DNA of 64,000 nt from Accumulibacter phosphatis (lineage in GTDB: Bacteria > Pseudomonadota > Gammaproteobacteria > Burkholderiales > Rhodocyclaceae): positions 620,001 through 684,000 of the forward strand of contig NC_013194.1 of assembly GCF_000024165.1 (NCBI RefSeq), read 5' to 3'. This document shows, in pieces, positions 1 through 8,729 of the stretch. Below the pieces are notes generated by a model. It saw only the letters and a list, made by a program, of their open reading frames with translations, had not been told where the DNA came from and did not search any database. The translations under genes and the position numbers were made by a program. Every line of letters begins with the position of its first letter. The first letter of the stretch is position 1.

Positions 1-16
1 AGCGACTCATCACCCT

Positions 17-1504
17 TCAGGCGTGGACGCCTTGCGCGATCAACTCTTTGACCGCGTCGACGCTCACGTCGATCACCGCAAACCGCTGCGGCAGGCTTTC
101 GATGCCCTGCAGGCCGGGAGGCCTTTCGGGCTTGCACCCGAGGGCTTCGACGATCGTCTCCTCGAACTTTGCCGGCAAGGCCGTCTCGAGGACGACCATC
201 GGCATCTCCGGCGTTCGCCACTCGCTCGCCACCTTGAGTCCGTCGGCGGTATGGGTATCGATCATCAGACCGTACTGCCCAAATGTCTGGCGGATCGTCG
301 CCAGACGGTCGGCGTGCGTGCTCCTGCCCGAAACAAAGCCAAATTCGGGAAGGCGGGCAAAGAAAGGCGTGCCTGAAAGGTCGAAGCTGCCGCCAGCGTC
401 GACCTCCGCCCACAGTCGGCGAATCACCGCCGGGTCGCGTCCAACCAGATCGAAGACAAAGCGCTCGAAGTTCGACGCCTTTGAGATGTCCATCGATGGA
501 CTCGACGTAGCAGAGGTCTCGGCAGCCGCGCGCGGCCGATAGACCCCGGTGCGGAAGAACTCGTCGAGCACGTCGTTTTCATTGGTGGCCAGGACCAGAC
601 GGCCGATCGGCAACCCCATCATGCGCGCTACGTGGCCGGCACAGATGTTGCCGAAGTTGCCGGACGGTACCGCAAAAGCGACCTGCTGATCGTTGCTGCC
701 GGCGATGCCGCCGGTCGCCGCGAAGTAGCCCTTGAAGTAGTAGACGACCTGAGCGGCGACACGTGCCCAGTTGATCGAATTGACAGCACCAATCCGGTAC
801 CTGGCCTTGAAAGCGTGATCGTTGGACACTGCCTTGACGATGTCCTGGGCGTCGTCGAACATGCCGCGCACGGCTATGTTGTGGATGTTTTCATCGTGGA
901 GCGAGTACATCTGCGCACGTTGAAAGGCGCTCATTCGCTCATGTGGGGAAAGCATGAAGACGCGCACGCCTTTCTTCCCCCGCAAGGCGTACTCGGCAGA
1001 CGAACCGGTATCGCCGGAAGTGGCCCCGAGAATATTGATCTCTTCGCCCTGCCTGGCGAGAACGTATTCGAACAGATTGCCGAGCAACTGCATGGCCATG
1101 TCCTTGAAGGCCAGCGTCGGCCCGTTGGACAGTTCGAGGATCGCCAGCCCGGCTTCTCGCTGCGCCGGGTCGGGCGGTTCCAGCCAGCGCAAGGGCGTGA
1201 TGTCGCTCGCCTGCGCACTGACACGCCCGTTGCCGTACGCCTCGGCAGTATAGGTACGCGCAACCAGGCGCGCCAGATCGTCGAGCGGGATATCGTCGAT
1301 GAACTTGGTCAGTACGGCATGCGCCAAATCGGCATAGGCCATTCCCCGCCATTGATCGAGCTCGGTCCTGCTGACCTGCGGATAGTGGTCCGGCAGGTAG
1401 AGGCCGCCATCTGGAGCGAGCCCGCCAAGCAGAATCTGGCAGAAGGTCGGACCGGATGAATCCGCCGTGCTGGGGGGATTGCCGCGAGTCGAAATGTAGC
1501 GCAT
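17..1504 (-). CDS. thrC: Threonine synthase
   Basis: Pyridoxal-phosphate enzyme converting O-phospho-L-homoserine to threonine, the last step of threonine synthesis, in the cytoplasm. The 495-aa product starts MRYISTRG and contains SNGPTLAFKD around residues 126-135, in which Lys134 is the expected PLP-binding lysine. GATSGDTGSSAEYAL and PSGNFGN are further signatures of the family. It is somewhat longer than the E. coli enzyme, as expected for the long beta-proteobacterial form. Its partner genes (hom and others) would lie off the left edge. The ATG at 1504 is the only early start preserving the N-terminal motif. Confidence 0.95.
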   Translation of the reverse strand: MRYISTRGNPPSTADSSGPTFCQILLGGLAPDGGLYLPDHYPQVSRTELDQWRGMAYADLAHAVLTKFIDDIPLDDLARLVARTYTAEAYGNGRVSAQASDITPLRWLEPPDPAQREAGLAILELSNGPTLAFKDMAMQLLGNLFEYVLARQGEEINILGATSGDTGSSAEYALRGKKGVRVFMLSPHERMSAFQRAQMYSLHDENIHNIAVRGMFDDAQDIVKAVSNDHAFKARYRIGAVNSINWARVAAQVVYYFKGYFAATGGIAGSNDQQVAFAVPSGNFGNICAGHVARMMGLPIGRLVLATNENDVLDEFFRTGVYRPRAAAETSATSSPSMDISKASNFERFVFDLVGRDPAVIRRLWAEVDAGGSFDLSGTPFFARLPEFGFVSGRSTHADRLATIRQTFGQYGLMIDTHTADGLKVASEWRTPEMPMVVLETALPAKFEETIVEALGCKPERPPGLQGIESLPQRFAVIDVSVDAVKELIAQGVHA

Positions 1505-1608
1505 GGCGAGGACCGTGGGTGTGGCGCAGGAGGTTGCCGGGAAAACGGCAGTCTAGCACGCTCTTGCTGTCGAACCGGGCTCGCGGCGGCGACCTCGTCG
1601 GCGATGAC

Positions 1609-2340
1609 TCAGGCGGTCACGACACAGTTCTTGCCGGCGCGTTTGGCGGCGTAGGTCGCCGCATCGGCACGCTGGAGCGAGTCTTCGAGCGACTCGCCGG
1701 GTCCCTGAACGACGACCCCGGCACTGAAGGTCACTACGACGTCCCGGTCCGGCAGGGCGTTGGCGGCCAGGTGACGCTGAAAGCGCGCAATCGCCGTTGC
1801 CGCTTCGGAAAGACCGGTTTCCGGCAGCAGCAGGACAAACTCTTCGCCGCCGAAGCGGCACAGGATATCCGAGGGGCGCAGGGCAGCGCGCAGGCCCTTG
1901 GCCAGGTGAACGAGCGCCTCGTCACCAGCCTGGTGGCCCAAGGTGTCGTTCAGCCGCTTGAAATCGTCGAGATCGATCAGGGCCAGCGCGAGCCGACTGC
2001 CGTTGCGGCGCGCGCGGGCGACTTCGCGCTGGTAAGCGTCATCGAAACCGCGGCGGTTGAGTGCGCCGGTCAGGGCGTCGGTAAAGGCGGCCGCGCGCGC
2101 TTCGTTCAAGGCTGCTTCGAGTTCCCCGATGCGAACTTCGGCCGCCAGCAGTTCGAGGATCGGCGCTGCCGGCCTCGTCGCATCGATCTGCCGAATGTGC
2201 GAGTGGCGGGAACGCCCGATGACTGCCGATCGGCCGATGGCCTCCTGTGCGGCCAACTGGATGCTCGCCGGACGCCGATGCAGCCGCCGCGATGCGCGTC
2301 TCGACGAATGAACAAGAGGTGACTGATCATGCTTGAACAT
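1609..2340 (-). CDS. GGDEF-domain diguanylate cyclase
   Basis: Probable diguanylate cyclase making the second messenger cyclic di-GMP from GTP. The protein (243 aa) has a short, possibly coiled-coil N-terminal region (residues ~55-75) followed by a full GGDEF domain. FTDALTGALNRRGF opens the domain, DLDDFKRLNDTLGHQAGD holds the metal and base contacts, and the active-site loop reads GGEEF. No RxxD inhibitory site is visible five residues before GGEEF (the text there is SDILCRF). I chose the ATG at 2340, preceded by GGAG about 10 nt upstream; the frame stays open to a TTG at 2457 without a good ribosome site. No sensor domain or membrane helix is evident. Confidence 0.85.
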   Translation of the reverse strand: MFKHDQSPLVHSSRRASRRLHRRPASIQLAAQEAIGRSAVIGRSRHSHIRQIDATRPAAPILELLAAEVRIGELEAALNEARAAAFTDALTGALNRRGFDDAYQREVARARRNGSRLALALIDLDDFKRLNDTLGHQAGDEALVHLAKGLRAALRPSDILCRFGGEEFVLLLPETGLSEAATAIARFQRHLAANALPDRDVVVTFSAGVVVQGPGESLEDSLQRADAATYAAKRAGKNCVVTA

Positions 2341-2460
2341 TTTGCTGACTCCGTCCGAAGTGCCGCTGCGAGTGGGTGATACCCCCAGAAACGGACGCTC
2401 GGCGGGAATCTTGAGACGTATTTCACGGAAAACGCGCAACGCTTTGTTTCGTAGCAATTA

Positions 2461-3594
2461 TCAAGAGGTGCCGGGGGCGTTCCGGGCGACTGCCAACGAG
2501 CCAAGCAGAGCGGTCACGAAGAACAGCATAGCGGCTGCTGCCAGCCAGATTCCGGCGTGCGCACCCAGCGCCAGGAGGGTACCGGAGACGACGAAGAGCA
2601 GCGAACGTGCGGCACCACCGCGGCGCAGTTCGGCAAGCATCCGTTCGCGAGCGCAGGTGCGCCTGCCGGGGTGACGCCAGACCGGGAGCAACTGCGAAAG
2701 GGCTCCGGTGACCAGCGGCATGAGGAAGGCAACGACAAACGCCGGCACGGCGTTCTGCCCCTCGACAACACCGAAAGCGTGGGCAATCCCGAAGACGAGC
2801 AGCAGCGAGAAGCCGACCAGGGCGGCGAGCAGCGCTGCTGCGCCGCCGTCGCCGAGCAATGTCCGCCAGCCGTAGCGGCGCGACCACGAAACGCCGGTCC
2901 GGAGGACCACGGACAACAACATCAGCGCACCGGCGATTGCCAGCGCTGGCGCGAACGCGGCACCCAGCGCGATACCCAGCACCGCGCCGCCAGCCATCGG
3001 CAGGTCACGTCGCAGGCGCGCCGCGGCGTCGGCATCGGGTCCGCTCAATACGGTCGGCAGCAATACCTGGAGGGTGCCCAGCGCGCTCAGGCCGATGAAG
3101 CCAAGCGTGTTCAGATGCAAATGCAGCAGGCGCAGTTCCCGCCGCATTTCCGGCCAGCCGTTGATGGCGGGTACGAGCGCCATCGCCAGGCTCAGGCAGA
3201 CGATGGCGGCGAGGTACCAGCGCCAGCCGGGATGCGGGCTTCCCAATGTACGCCGGGCCCGCGACATCAGCCACCCGGCAAACAGGAGTGCAACCAGCAG
3301 CATAACGACGGCGGCGACGACCATGGCCAAGGGAGGCGCCGTTCCGGTGAAGCCGAAAAAGGCTGTGCCGCCTGCGCACTGCAACAACAGCGGCGCCCAG
3401 CTCAGCCCACGACGCGGACTGCCGCTGCGCGTCAGCACCGGCATGAAATGCGTGATCGCGCCGAGGATCAGTGGGGCGATGCCGACCGCCAGAACCAGGT
3501 GGGCGACCGCCGGCGGCGACAGGCTGGCCGATTGCAGCAGCACGAGTGCGGCAATGAAAACCGCCACGGCCGAGAGGCCCAGGTAGATCAGCAC
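2461..3594 (-). CDS. Multispanning membrane protein, NnrS / heme-copper-oxidase-subunit-I-like
   Basis: A 377-aa protein of about ten to twelve hydrophobic helices. Histidines within helices (AHLVLAVGIAPLILGAITHF near residue 31, LHLHLNTLGFIGLSALG in the middle, SQLLPVWRH late) recall NnrS and oxidase subunit I-like proteins, which bind haem and respond to NO or O2. The match is by pattern only and the family is not certain. A GTG start at 3594 is used. The upstream gene on the same strand is a DUF2249 protein, a combination often met with nitric-oxide or denitrification functions. Electron-transfer or NO-tolerance role is inference. Confidence 0.6.
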   Translation of the reverse strand: MLIYLGLSAVAVFIAALVLLQSASLSPPAVAHLVLAVGIAPLILGAITHFMPVLTRSGSPRRGLSWAPLLLQCAGGTAFFGFTGTAPPLAMVVAAVVMLLVALLFAGWLMSRARRTLGSPHPGWRWYLAAIVCLSLAMALVPAINGWPEMRRELRLLHLHLNTLGFIGLSALGTLQVLLPTVLSGPDADAAARLRRDLPMAGGAVLGIALGAAFAPALAIAGALMLLSVVLRTGVSWSRRYGWRTLLGDGGAAALLAALVGFSLLLVFGIAHAFGVVEGQNAVPAFVVAFLMPLVTGALSQLLPVWRHPGRRTCARERMLAELRRGGAARSLLFVVSGTLLALGAHAGIWLAAAAMLFFVTALLGSLAVARNAPGTS

Positions 3595-3694
3595 GGCGTC
3601 ATTCCGGGCAAGTTGGTATCAGCGCGCGGCCGATCGCGGGCAGTCGGTACCTTGCCAATGCCGTCGGCGGCGACGACCGCCTGGAGCGCCGGCG

Positions 3695-3952
3695 TCAGGT
3701 GGTACGGGTGAAATCGATGACGATGGCTCCCGCTTCGCGCTGCACATAGCGGATCACCAGTGTATCGCCATAGTGGTCCCGTAGTTGCGCGAGCAAGGGC
3801 AGCGGATCGTGGTCATTGCAGAAGCGCATCGTTTCGCCGACGATCAATGCGTCGAGCGCCCCAAAAATCGCCGCATGGCGAAAGCGTTTGGCGACACCGC
3901 GGGCATCAAAGGGGTAGATGGCTTCCTGAGTGGGCTGGCCGCAAGCATGCAT
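3695..3952 (-). CDS. DUF2249-domain protein
   Basis: Small (85 aa) cytoplasmic protein with the DUF2249 pattern: an opening FDARG, then FGALDALIVGETMRFCNDHDPLPLLAQL and a C-terminal beta segment (VIRYVQREAGAIVIDF). The NDHDP motif is diagnostic of the family. These proteins usually occur beside hemerythrin, NnrS or denitrification genes; their biochemical role is unknown. The frame is open further upstream, but the ATG at 3952 is preceded by GGAG at a good distance and begins the conserved region. It lies 100 bp upstream of the NnrS-like gene and is probably cotranscribed with it. Confidence 0.75.
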   Translation of the reverse strand: MHACGQPTQEAIYPFDARGVAKRFRHAAIFGALDALIVGETMRFCNDHDPLPLLAQLRDHYGDTLVIRYVQREAGAIVIDFTRTT

Positions 3953-4412
3953 GGGGGTCTCCGCAGGCGTTTGATGGTTGATGAGTCGGCATTTTCGGAC
4001 TCCGAACGGCTGTTGTCTTTGATCTGGGCAGGCAATACCCGTATCGCCCATGCGGGCGTCGGGTGCGTGCGACAAGCATCCGACTGTCCGCTCCCGGGTG
4101 ACCGCGAGGAGCGATTGACATTGACGGCAGCATGCGAGGATACTCCACCTCCGGTAGTTGCATTCGCTTTTCGCAGCGATGAGGGTTCCAGGGGGCGTCC
4201 TTTCGACTGACGGTGCAGAATCTCACGCTTATTCCCTTGTGTTCTTGCTACTTTGGGACCTTTCACGCCATCGACGACGGGAGGTCGCGAGTGCGCTGTC
4301 GCCAGTCGACGCGTTCGTCGCTTGTCGTGGCAATGACGATGTTTATGGTTGATCCGGCGGGTCCTGGCTGCCTTGGCGTCAGATCCGGCACGCTGCTGAT
4401 GGATGGTGTCTG
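3953..4412. other. Intergenic region, no gene supported
   Basis: About 460 bases between the divergent DUF2249 and caspase-MORN genes. No frame here has recognisable protein features. It holds one promoter-like sequence on the plus strand, listed separately. Confidence 0.5.
4115..4144 (+). promoter_or_regulatory. Possible sigma-70 promoter upstream of caspase-MORN gene
   Basis: TTGACA at 4115-4120 is a perfect -35 hexamer, followed after 18 bp by GATACT (4139-4144), four of six matches to the -10 consensus. It points toward the gene starting at 4413, leaving a leader of about 260 nt. Judged from hexamers only. Confidence 0.35.
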
Positions 4413-6026
4413 ATGATGCTCTGGCGAATTGTCTTTTCCCTCGTCGTGCTGGCGGGGCTCGCGCTTGGCGCGCTGTCTTCGGCGTCTGCTGCCGAGCGCC
4501 GAGTCGCTTTGGTAATCGGCAACGCCAAGTATAAGGAAGCGCCCCTGACCAATCCCGTAAACGATGCCCGTGACATGGCAGCGGCACTGCAGCGGACGGG
4601 CTTCGAAGTGATCATGGCGATCGACGCCACGCAGAAGGAAATGAACCGTGCCATCGCCAAGTTCGGCGACCGCCTGACGACCGACAGCGTCGCCCTGTTC
4701 TACTACGCCGGGCACGGCATGCAGGTGCGTGGCAAGAACTACCTCATTCCGATTGACGCCGAGATCAAGAGCGAGTCTTCGGTACGCGTCGAGTCGGTCG
4801 ACGTCGATGGGGTTCTCGATCAACTCAGCACCAGCGACCTGAATGTCGTGATCCTCGATGCCTGTCGCAACAATCCCTTCGAGCGGCGAGCGAACCGCAG
4901 CGTCGGCGCCGCCGGTCTGGCGCAGATGGAGGCCCCGAAAGGCAGCCTGATCGCCTATGCGACGGCGCCGGGCCGAACGGCCGCCGATGGTGATGGTCGC
5001 AACGGCCTGTATACGCAGGCACTCCTGAAATACGTGCAGGAGCCGGGTCTGACGATCGAGCAGGTCTTCAAGAACGTCCGCCGGGAGGTTGCCAAGGCCA
5101 CCCGCGACGGGCAGATTCCCTGGGAATCCTCGTCGATGACGGGCGACTTCTTCTTCATTCCCGGATCACGTCCATCGCCGGCATTCAGCCAGCCGGTGGC
5201 GTCAATTCCATCAGGCAAAGCGCCAGCCGCGCCAGAAGCCAGGCCGGCACAGGTGCAGGAGGTGACCTCGCCCGCGGGCCTGGCAAGGCAGAATGGCTCC
5301 GGCCAGGGGAGCGCGGCGTCGAGCGTGTCGCAGCCACCGCCCCCACCCGCCCCGGCGGTCCCGTCCCAATCGCCGGTGACGCCGGAGCCCGCGACATCCC
5401 CGGCCAGACCGGAAACGCTGGCGGCGCTGTCCGCACCCACTGCTCAACCCGCAGCCGAGCCGGCCGCCGCCATCAACAAGCCCGAGCCGCCGGCCGAAGT
5501 CCGCGAGCGCGTGATCAAGACCGAGGCGTTCACCGCTACCGGCAAACTGTCGATTGAGCGCCTGACCGGCGCCATGACTGGCGAAGGCACCATCCAGTGG
5601 GCCAATGGCGACCGCTATGAGGGAACCATGATCGCCGGCCGGAAGCATGGCAAGGGCATCTTCACCTGGAGCAACGGGCAGCGCTACGACGGCGAGTGGG
5701 CCGACGACGTGATCAACGGCAAGGGTGTCCTCCATTACACCAACGGTGACCGCTACGAAGGCACGTTCACGGATGGCGAGCCGCACGGCACGGGAACCTA
5801 CACGATGCGCAACGGTGATTTCTATACCGGCGCGTGGGTGAGTGGCAACCGACATGGCCAGGGCCGCCTGACCTGGACGACGGGCGACTACTGGGAAGGC
5901 GAATTCCGTGACGGCAAGCAAACGGACAACGGTCGCATGCATTCCAGCCAGGCGATGGTCGCCAAGATCGCCGAGCAGGCAGCCGCGGGTGCCGACAAGG
6001 GCGCCGCGAAGAAGAAGGGCAAGTAG
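4413..6026 (+). CDS. Secreted caspase-family (C14) protein with C-terminal MORN repeats
   Basis: A 537-aa protein with a signal peptide (residues 1-27, ending SASAAE), so periplasmic or exported. Residues 29-250 form a caspase-like peptidase domain: RVALVIGNAKY opens it, His101 lies in YYAGHG, and Cys151 in LDACRNNPF, giving an intact His-Cys dyad. Residues ~255-365 are a low-complexity Pro/Ala linker. From ~390 there are about five MORN repeats (NGDRYEGTM, NGQRYDGEW, NGDRYEGTF, NGDFYTGAW, GDYWEGEF), usually a membrane- or protein-binding module, then a Lys-rich tail. The substrate is unknown. The next gene, 45 bp downstream, encodes an O-GlcNAc-transferase-like enzyme and is likely in the same operon. 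Confidence 0.85.
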   Translation: MMLWRIVFSLVVLAGLALGALSSASAAERRVALVIGNAKYKEAPLTNPVNDARDMAAALQRTGFEVIMAIDATQKEMNRAIAKFGDRLTTDSVALFYYAGHGMQVRGKNYLIPIDAEIKSESSVRVESVDVDGVLDQLSTSDLNVVILDACRNNPFERRANRSVGAAGLAQMEAPKGSLIAYATAPGRTAADGDGRNGLYTQALLKYVQEPGLTIEQVFKNVRREVAKATRDGQIPWESSSMTGDFFFIPGSRPSPAFSQPVASIPSGKAPAAPEARPAQVQEVTSPAGLARQNGSGQGSAASSVSQPPPPPAPAVPSQSPVTPEPATSPARPETLAALSAPTAQPAAEPAAAINKPEPPAEVRERVIKTEAFTATGKLSIERLTGAMTGEGTIQWANGDRYEGTMIAGRKHGKGIFTWSNGQRYDGEWADDVINGKGVLHYTNGDRYEGTFTDGEPHGTGTYTMRNGDFYTGAWVSGNRHGQGRLTWTTGDYWEGEFRDGKQTDNGRMHSSQAMVAKIAEQAAAGADKGAAKKKGK

Positions 6027-6071
6027 AGCGCACGCGCGCCGGCGAATCCGCGGGCGGTCCTGGGCGAACCG

Positions 6072-7865
6072 ATGAACGAGCGGCCCGGTCCCTTCAGCGA
6101 TGTGCTGGCCTGCCATCGTGCCGGACGCTACCGGGAGGCGGAGGCCCTGCTGCTTGAGTCACTGGCCAGGCAGCCGCGGCAGCCCGACACCTGGAACCTC
6201 ATGGGGGCCACGCTGGCAGGGCTTCGTCGCTACCCGGACGCGGAGAACGCCTACCGGCGGGCTCTCGCGCTGCAGCCAGATCACCTGGGTGCGCTCAACA
6301 ATCTCGCCGTCCTCTTGCGCCAGACCGGGCGCGCCGAGGAGGCGCGCCGAACCTACCTCGAAACCTTGCGGCACGAACCGCGGCACGTCGACGCCTGGAA
6401 CAACCTTGCTGCCCTGCACGCCGCCCGCCAGGAGTACGATCAGGCATTGACGTGCTACCGCAAGGTGCTCGAACTGCAGCCCGACTACGGGCACGCGCTC
6501 GGTGCGGCAGCCAACGCCATGGCGATGCTCTGGGAGTGGTCCGGGCGCGCCTCGATATGCCAGAGGCTGGCCGACGGAATCCGCGCCGGCGCGAGCGTCA
6601 CGGTACCCTTCGTCGTGCTTTCCCACCTCGACGAGCCCGAACTGCAACTGGCCGGCGCGCGCGCCTGGGCGCGCCGATTCGACGCCGTCGCGATGGGACC
6701 GTTGCCGGTGTGGCAGCATGACCGCCTTCGCGTAGCCTATCTGTCGGCGGACCTGCGTGAGCACCCGGTGGGTCTGCAGATCGCCGAACTCATCGAACGG
6801 CATGACCGGCGGCAGTTTGAATGGTTCGGCGTCTACTTCGGGCCGCGGGTACCTGGCGACGCCACCCATCGTCGCCTGCGCCTGGCCTTCGACAGCTTCC
6901 TCGACATCGCCCGTCTCTCCGACGAGGAGGCTGCGCGGCGCCTGCGGGCGCTGGAAATCGACATCCTGGTTGACCTCGGCGGGCACACCCTCGACGGCCG
7001 GCCCGGACTGGTCGCTCGGCGGCCGGCGCCGATCCAGGTGAACTGGCTTGGCTATCCCGGAACATCAGGGGCGAGCTGGATCGACTACATTGTCGCAGAC
7101 CGCTTCCTGGTGCCGCCGGAAAGCCGCAGCGGCTATTCGGAGCGCATCGTCTACCTGCCGGACTGCTTCTGGGTGAGTGACTCGCAGCGGCCAGCGGCTG
7201 GGCGCGTACCGGAGCGCGTGGAACTGGCGCTGCCGGCGGAAGGCTTCGTGTTCTGCTGCTTCAGCCACAGCTACAAGCTCAATCCGGCGATGTTCGCGGT
7301 GTGGATGAGGCTCTTGCGGCAAGTCGCGGGCAGCGTTCTCTGGCTTCTCGCCGCCAAGCCCGAGGCCGAGGAACGCCTGCGGCGGGAAGCCGATCGGTGC
7401 GGCGTCGATCCGACACGCCTGGTGTTTGCGCCGCGCATCGACCTTGCCGCGCATCTCGCTCGGCATGCGCAGGCAGACCTGTTCCTCGACACCCTGCCTT
7501 TCAACGCCATCACCACCACCAGCGTCGCCCTGCACGCGGGATTGCCGGTTCTCAGTTGCTCCGGTCGCAGCTTTGCCGCTCGCGGGGCCGGTAGCCTGCT
7601 GCAGGCCGTCGGGATGTCGGCCCTGGTCACCGGCAACCTGTCGGACTACGAGGCGAGAGCGCTGGAACTGGCCACCCATCCGGAACGTCTGGCCAGTCTG
7701 CGCCGGGCCCTGGCCGAGCGTCTGCAGACCGGCCCGCTGTTCGACGCCGAGCGTTTCCGACGTCATCTCGAGGCGGCTTACCGCGCCATGTGGACGCGCT
7801 GGCAGGGCGGGGAGGCCCCGGCCGACATCGTCGTCCGCGCTGCCGGTACGGCGACGGCCGCCTGA
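6072..7865 (+). CDS. TPR protein with SPINDLY/O-GlcNAc transferase-like (GT41) domain
   Basis: A 597-aa protein. Residues 1-160 contain about four tetratricopeptide repeats (for example PDTWNLMGATLAGLRRYPDAENAYRRALAL and AWNNLAALHAARQEYDQALTCYRKVLEL). From ~215 the sequence follows the bacterial SPINDLY/OGT type: LRVAYLSADLREHPVG, LVDLGGHTLDGRPGLVARRPAPIQVNWLGYPGT, and a C-terminal sugar-nucleotide part with FNAITTTSVALHAGLPVL. Such enzymes transfer GlcNAc or another sugar to Ser/Thr of proteins or to surface polymers. The acceptor is unknown. It follows the caspase-MORN gene by 45 bp, suggesting a common operon. Confidence 0.85.
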   Translation: MNERPGPFSDVLACHRAGRYREAEALLLESLARQPRQPDTWNLMGATLAGLRRYPDAENAYRRALALQPDHLGALNNLAVLLRQTGRAEEARRTYLETLRHEPRHVDAWNNLAALHAARQEYDQALTCYRKVLELQPDYGHALGAAANAMAMLWEWSGRASICQRLADGIRAGASVTVPFVVLSHLDEPELQLAGARAWARRFDAVAMGPLPVWQHDRLRVAYLSADLREHPVGLQIAELIERHDRRQFEWFGVYFGPRVPGDATHRRLRLAFDSFLDIARLSDEEAARRLRALEIDILVDLGGHTLDGRPGLVARRPAPIQVNWLGYPGTSGASWIDYIVADRFLVPPESRSGYSERIVYLPDCFWVSDSQRPAAGRVPERVELALPAEGFVFCCFSHSYKLNPAMFAVWMRLLRQVAGSVLWLLAAKPEAEERLRREADRCGVDPTRLVFAPRIDLAAHLARHAQADLFLDTLPFNAITTTSVALHAGLPVLSCSGRSFAARGAGSLLQAVGMSALVTGNLSDYEARALELATHPERLASLRRALAERLQTGPLFDAERFRRHLEAAYRAMWTRWQGGEAPADIVVRAAGTATAA

Positions 7866-8026
7866 GCGCGCCGGCAAGCCAACGGCGCCTTGCCGAAAAT
7901 CCTCGTCGCGATTCGGCCGCCAGCGCGTCGTCGGCAACAGGTACAATTCTCGTGGCTGTTTGCCGATCGGCCACTGGCGCCGACGCTGCGGTTGCGGAGA
8001 TCCTGAATCGCTGTAAGCCTGGGCCC

Positions 8027-8560
8027 ATGCGCCGTTACCTGAAGAAATTCCTGCCCGACCACGAAGCCATTCGCGCCAACCCCTGGTTGCGGCCGTTTCA
8101 ATCCTCGTTGCTACACCCGCGTCTCTGGCATCTCAACCGCCACTCGGCAGCCGGCGCGGTTGCCGTCGGCCTGTTCTGCGGACTGATTCCGGGACCACTG
8201 CAGATGATCGGGGCGGCGATCGGCGCGCTCGTCTTCCGCGTCAATCTGCCGCTCGGCCTGCTGGTCACGCTGTACACCAACCCTTTCACCATCGTGCCGC
8301 TGTACCTGCTGGCCTACCAGCTTGGTCGCCTGCTCATCGGCGACAATACGGGTTTCGTGGCTCCGCCCGAGTTCGGCGCCACCAGCTTCGGCAACTGGAC
8401 CGACGCGATGCGCATCTGGATGCTCGGCGTCTCGATGCCGTTGGGCGTCGGCCTGGTGACGCTCGCCTGCGCTCTTTCCCTTGTCGGTTACCTGGCGACG
8501 CGGGTCGCCTGGCGCATCTATCTGGTGCATGCCTGGAGACGTCGACAGCGCCGGTGTTGA
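8027..8560 (+). CDS. DUF2062 membrane protein
   Basis: A 177-aa protein of the DUF2062 family, unknown function. It begins MRRYLKKFLPDHEAIR, has the family-typical WLRPFQSSLLHPRLWHLNRHSAAGAVAVGLFCGLIPGPLQM, and two to three membrane helices, with YTNPFTIVPLY in the second. The frame is open for 79 more codons upstream, but homology and codon pattern begin at the ATG at 8027, which is used. A TACAAT (7942-7947) about 80 nt upstream may be a -10 element. Nothing links it to a pathway here. Confidence 0.8.
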   Translation: MRRYLKKFLPDHEAIRANPWLRPFQSSLLHPRLWHLNRHSAAGAVAVGLFCGLIPGPLQMIGAAIGALVFRVNLPLGLLVTLYTNPFTIVPLYLLAYQLGRLLIGDNTGFVAPPEFGATSFGNWTDAMRIWMLGVSMPLGVGLVTLACALSLVGYLATRVAWRIYLVHAWRRRQRRC

Positions 8561-8729
8561 CGACTGACGAGCGCTGCCGGCACTTGCCCGGTGGGCATGC
8601 GTCTGATCGAGACGACGCATCGGGGGCGGAATGGGCTGGATAGGCCTCCCGAAGTGCCTCCCGAGTTGCATCTTTTGCCTGATTGGTACAGCATGATTCG
8701 TTGGCTGTGAACACGATGGAGGATTCGAA

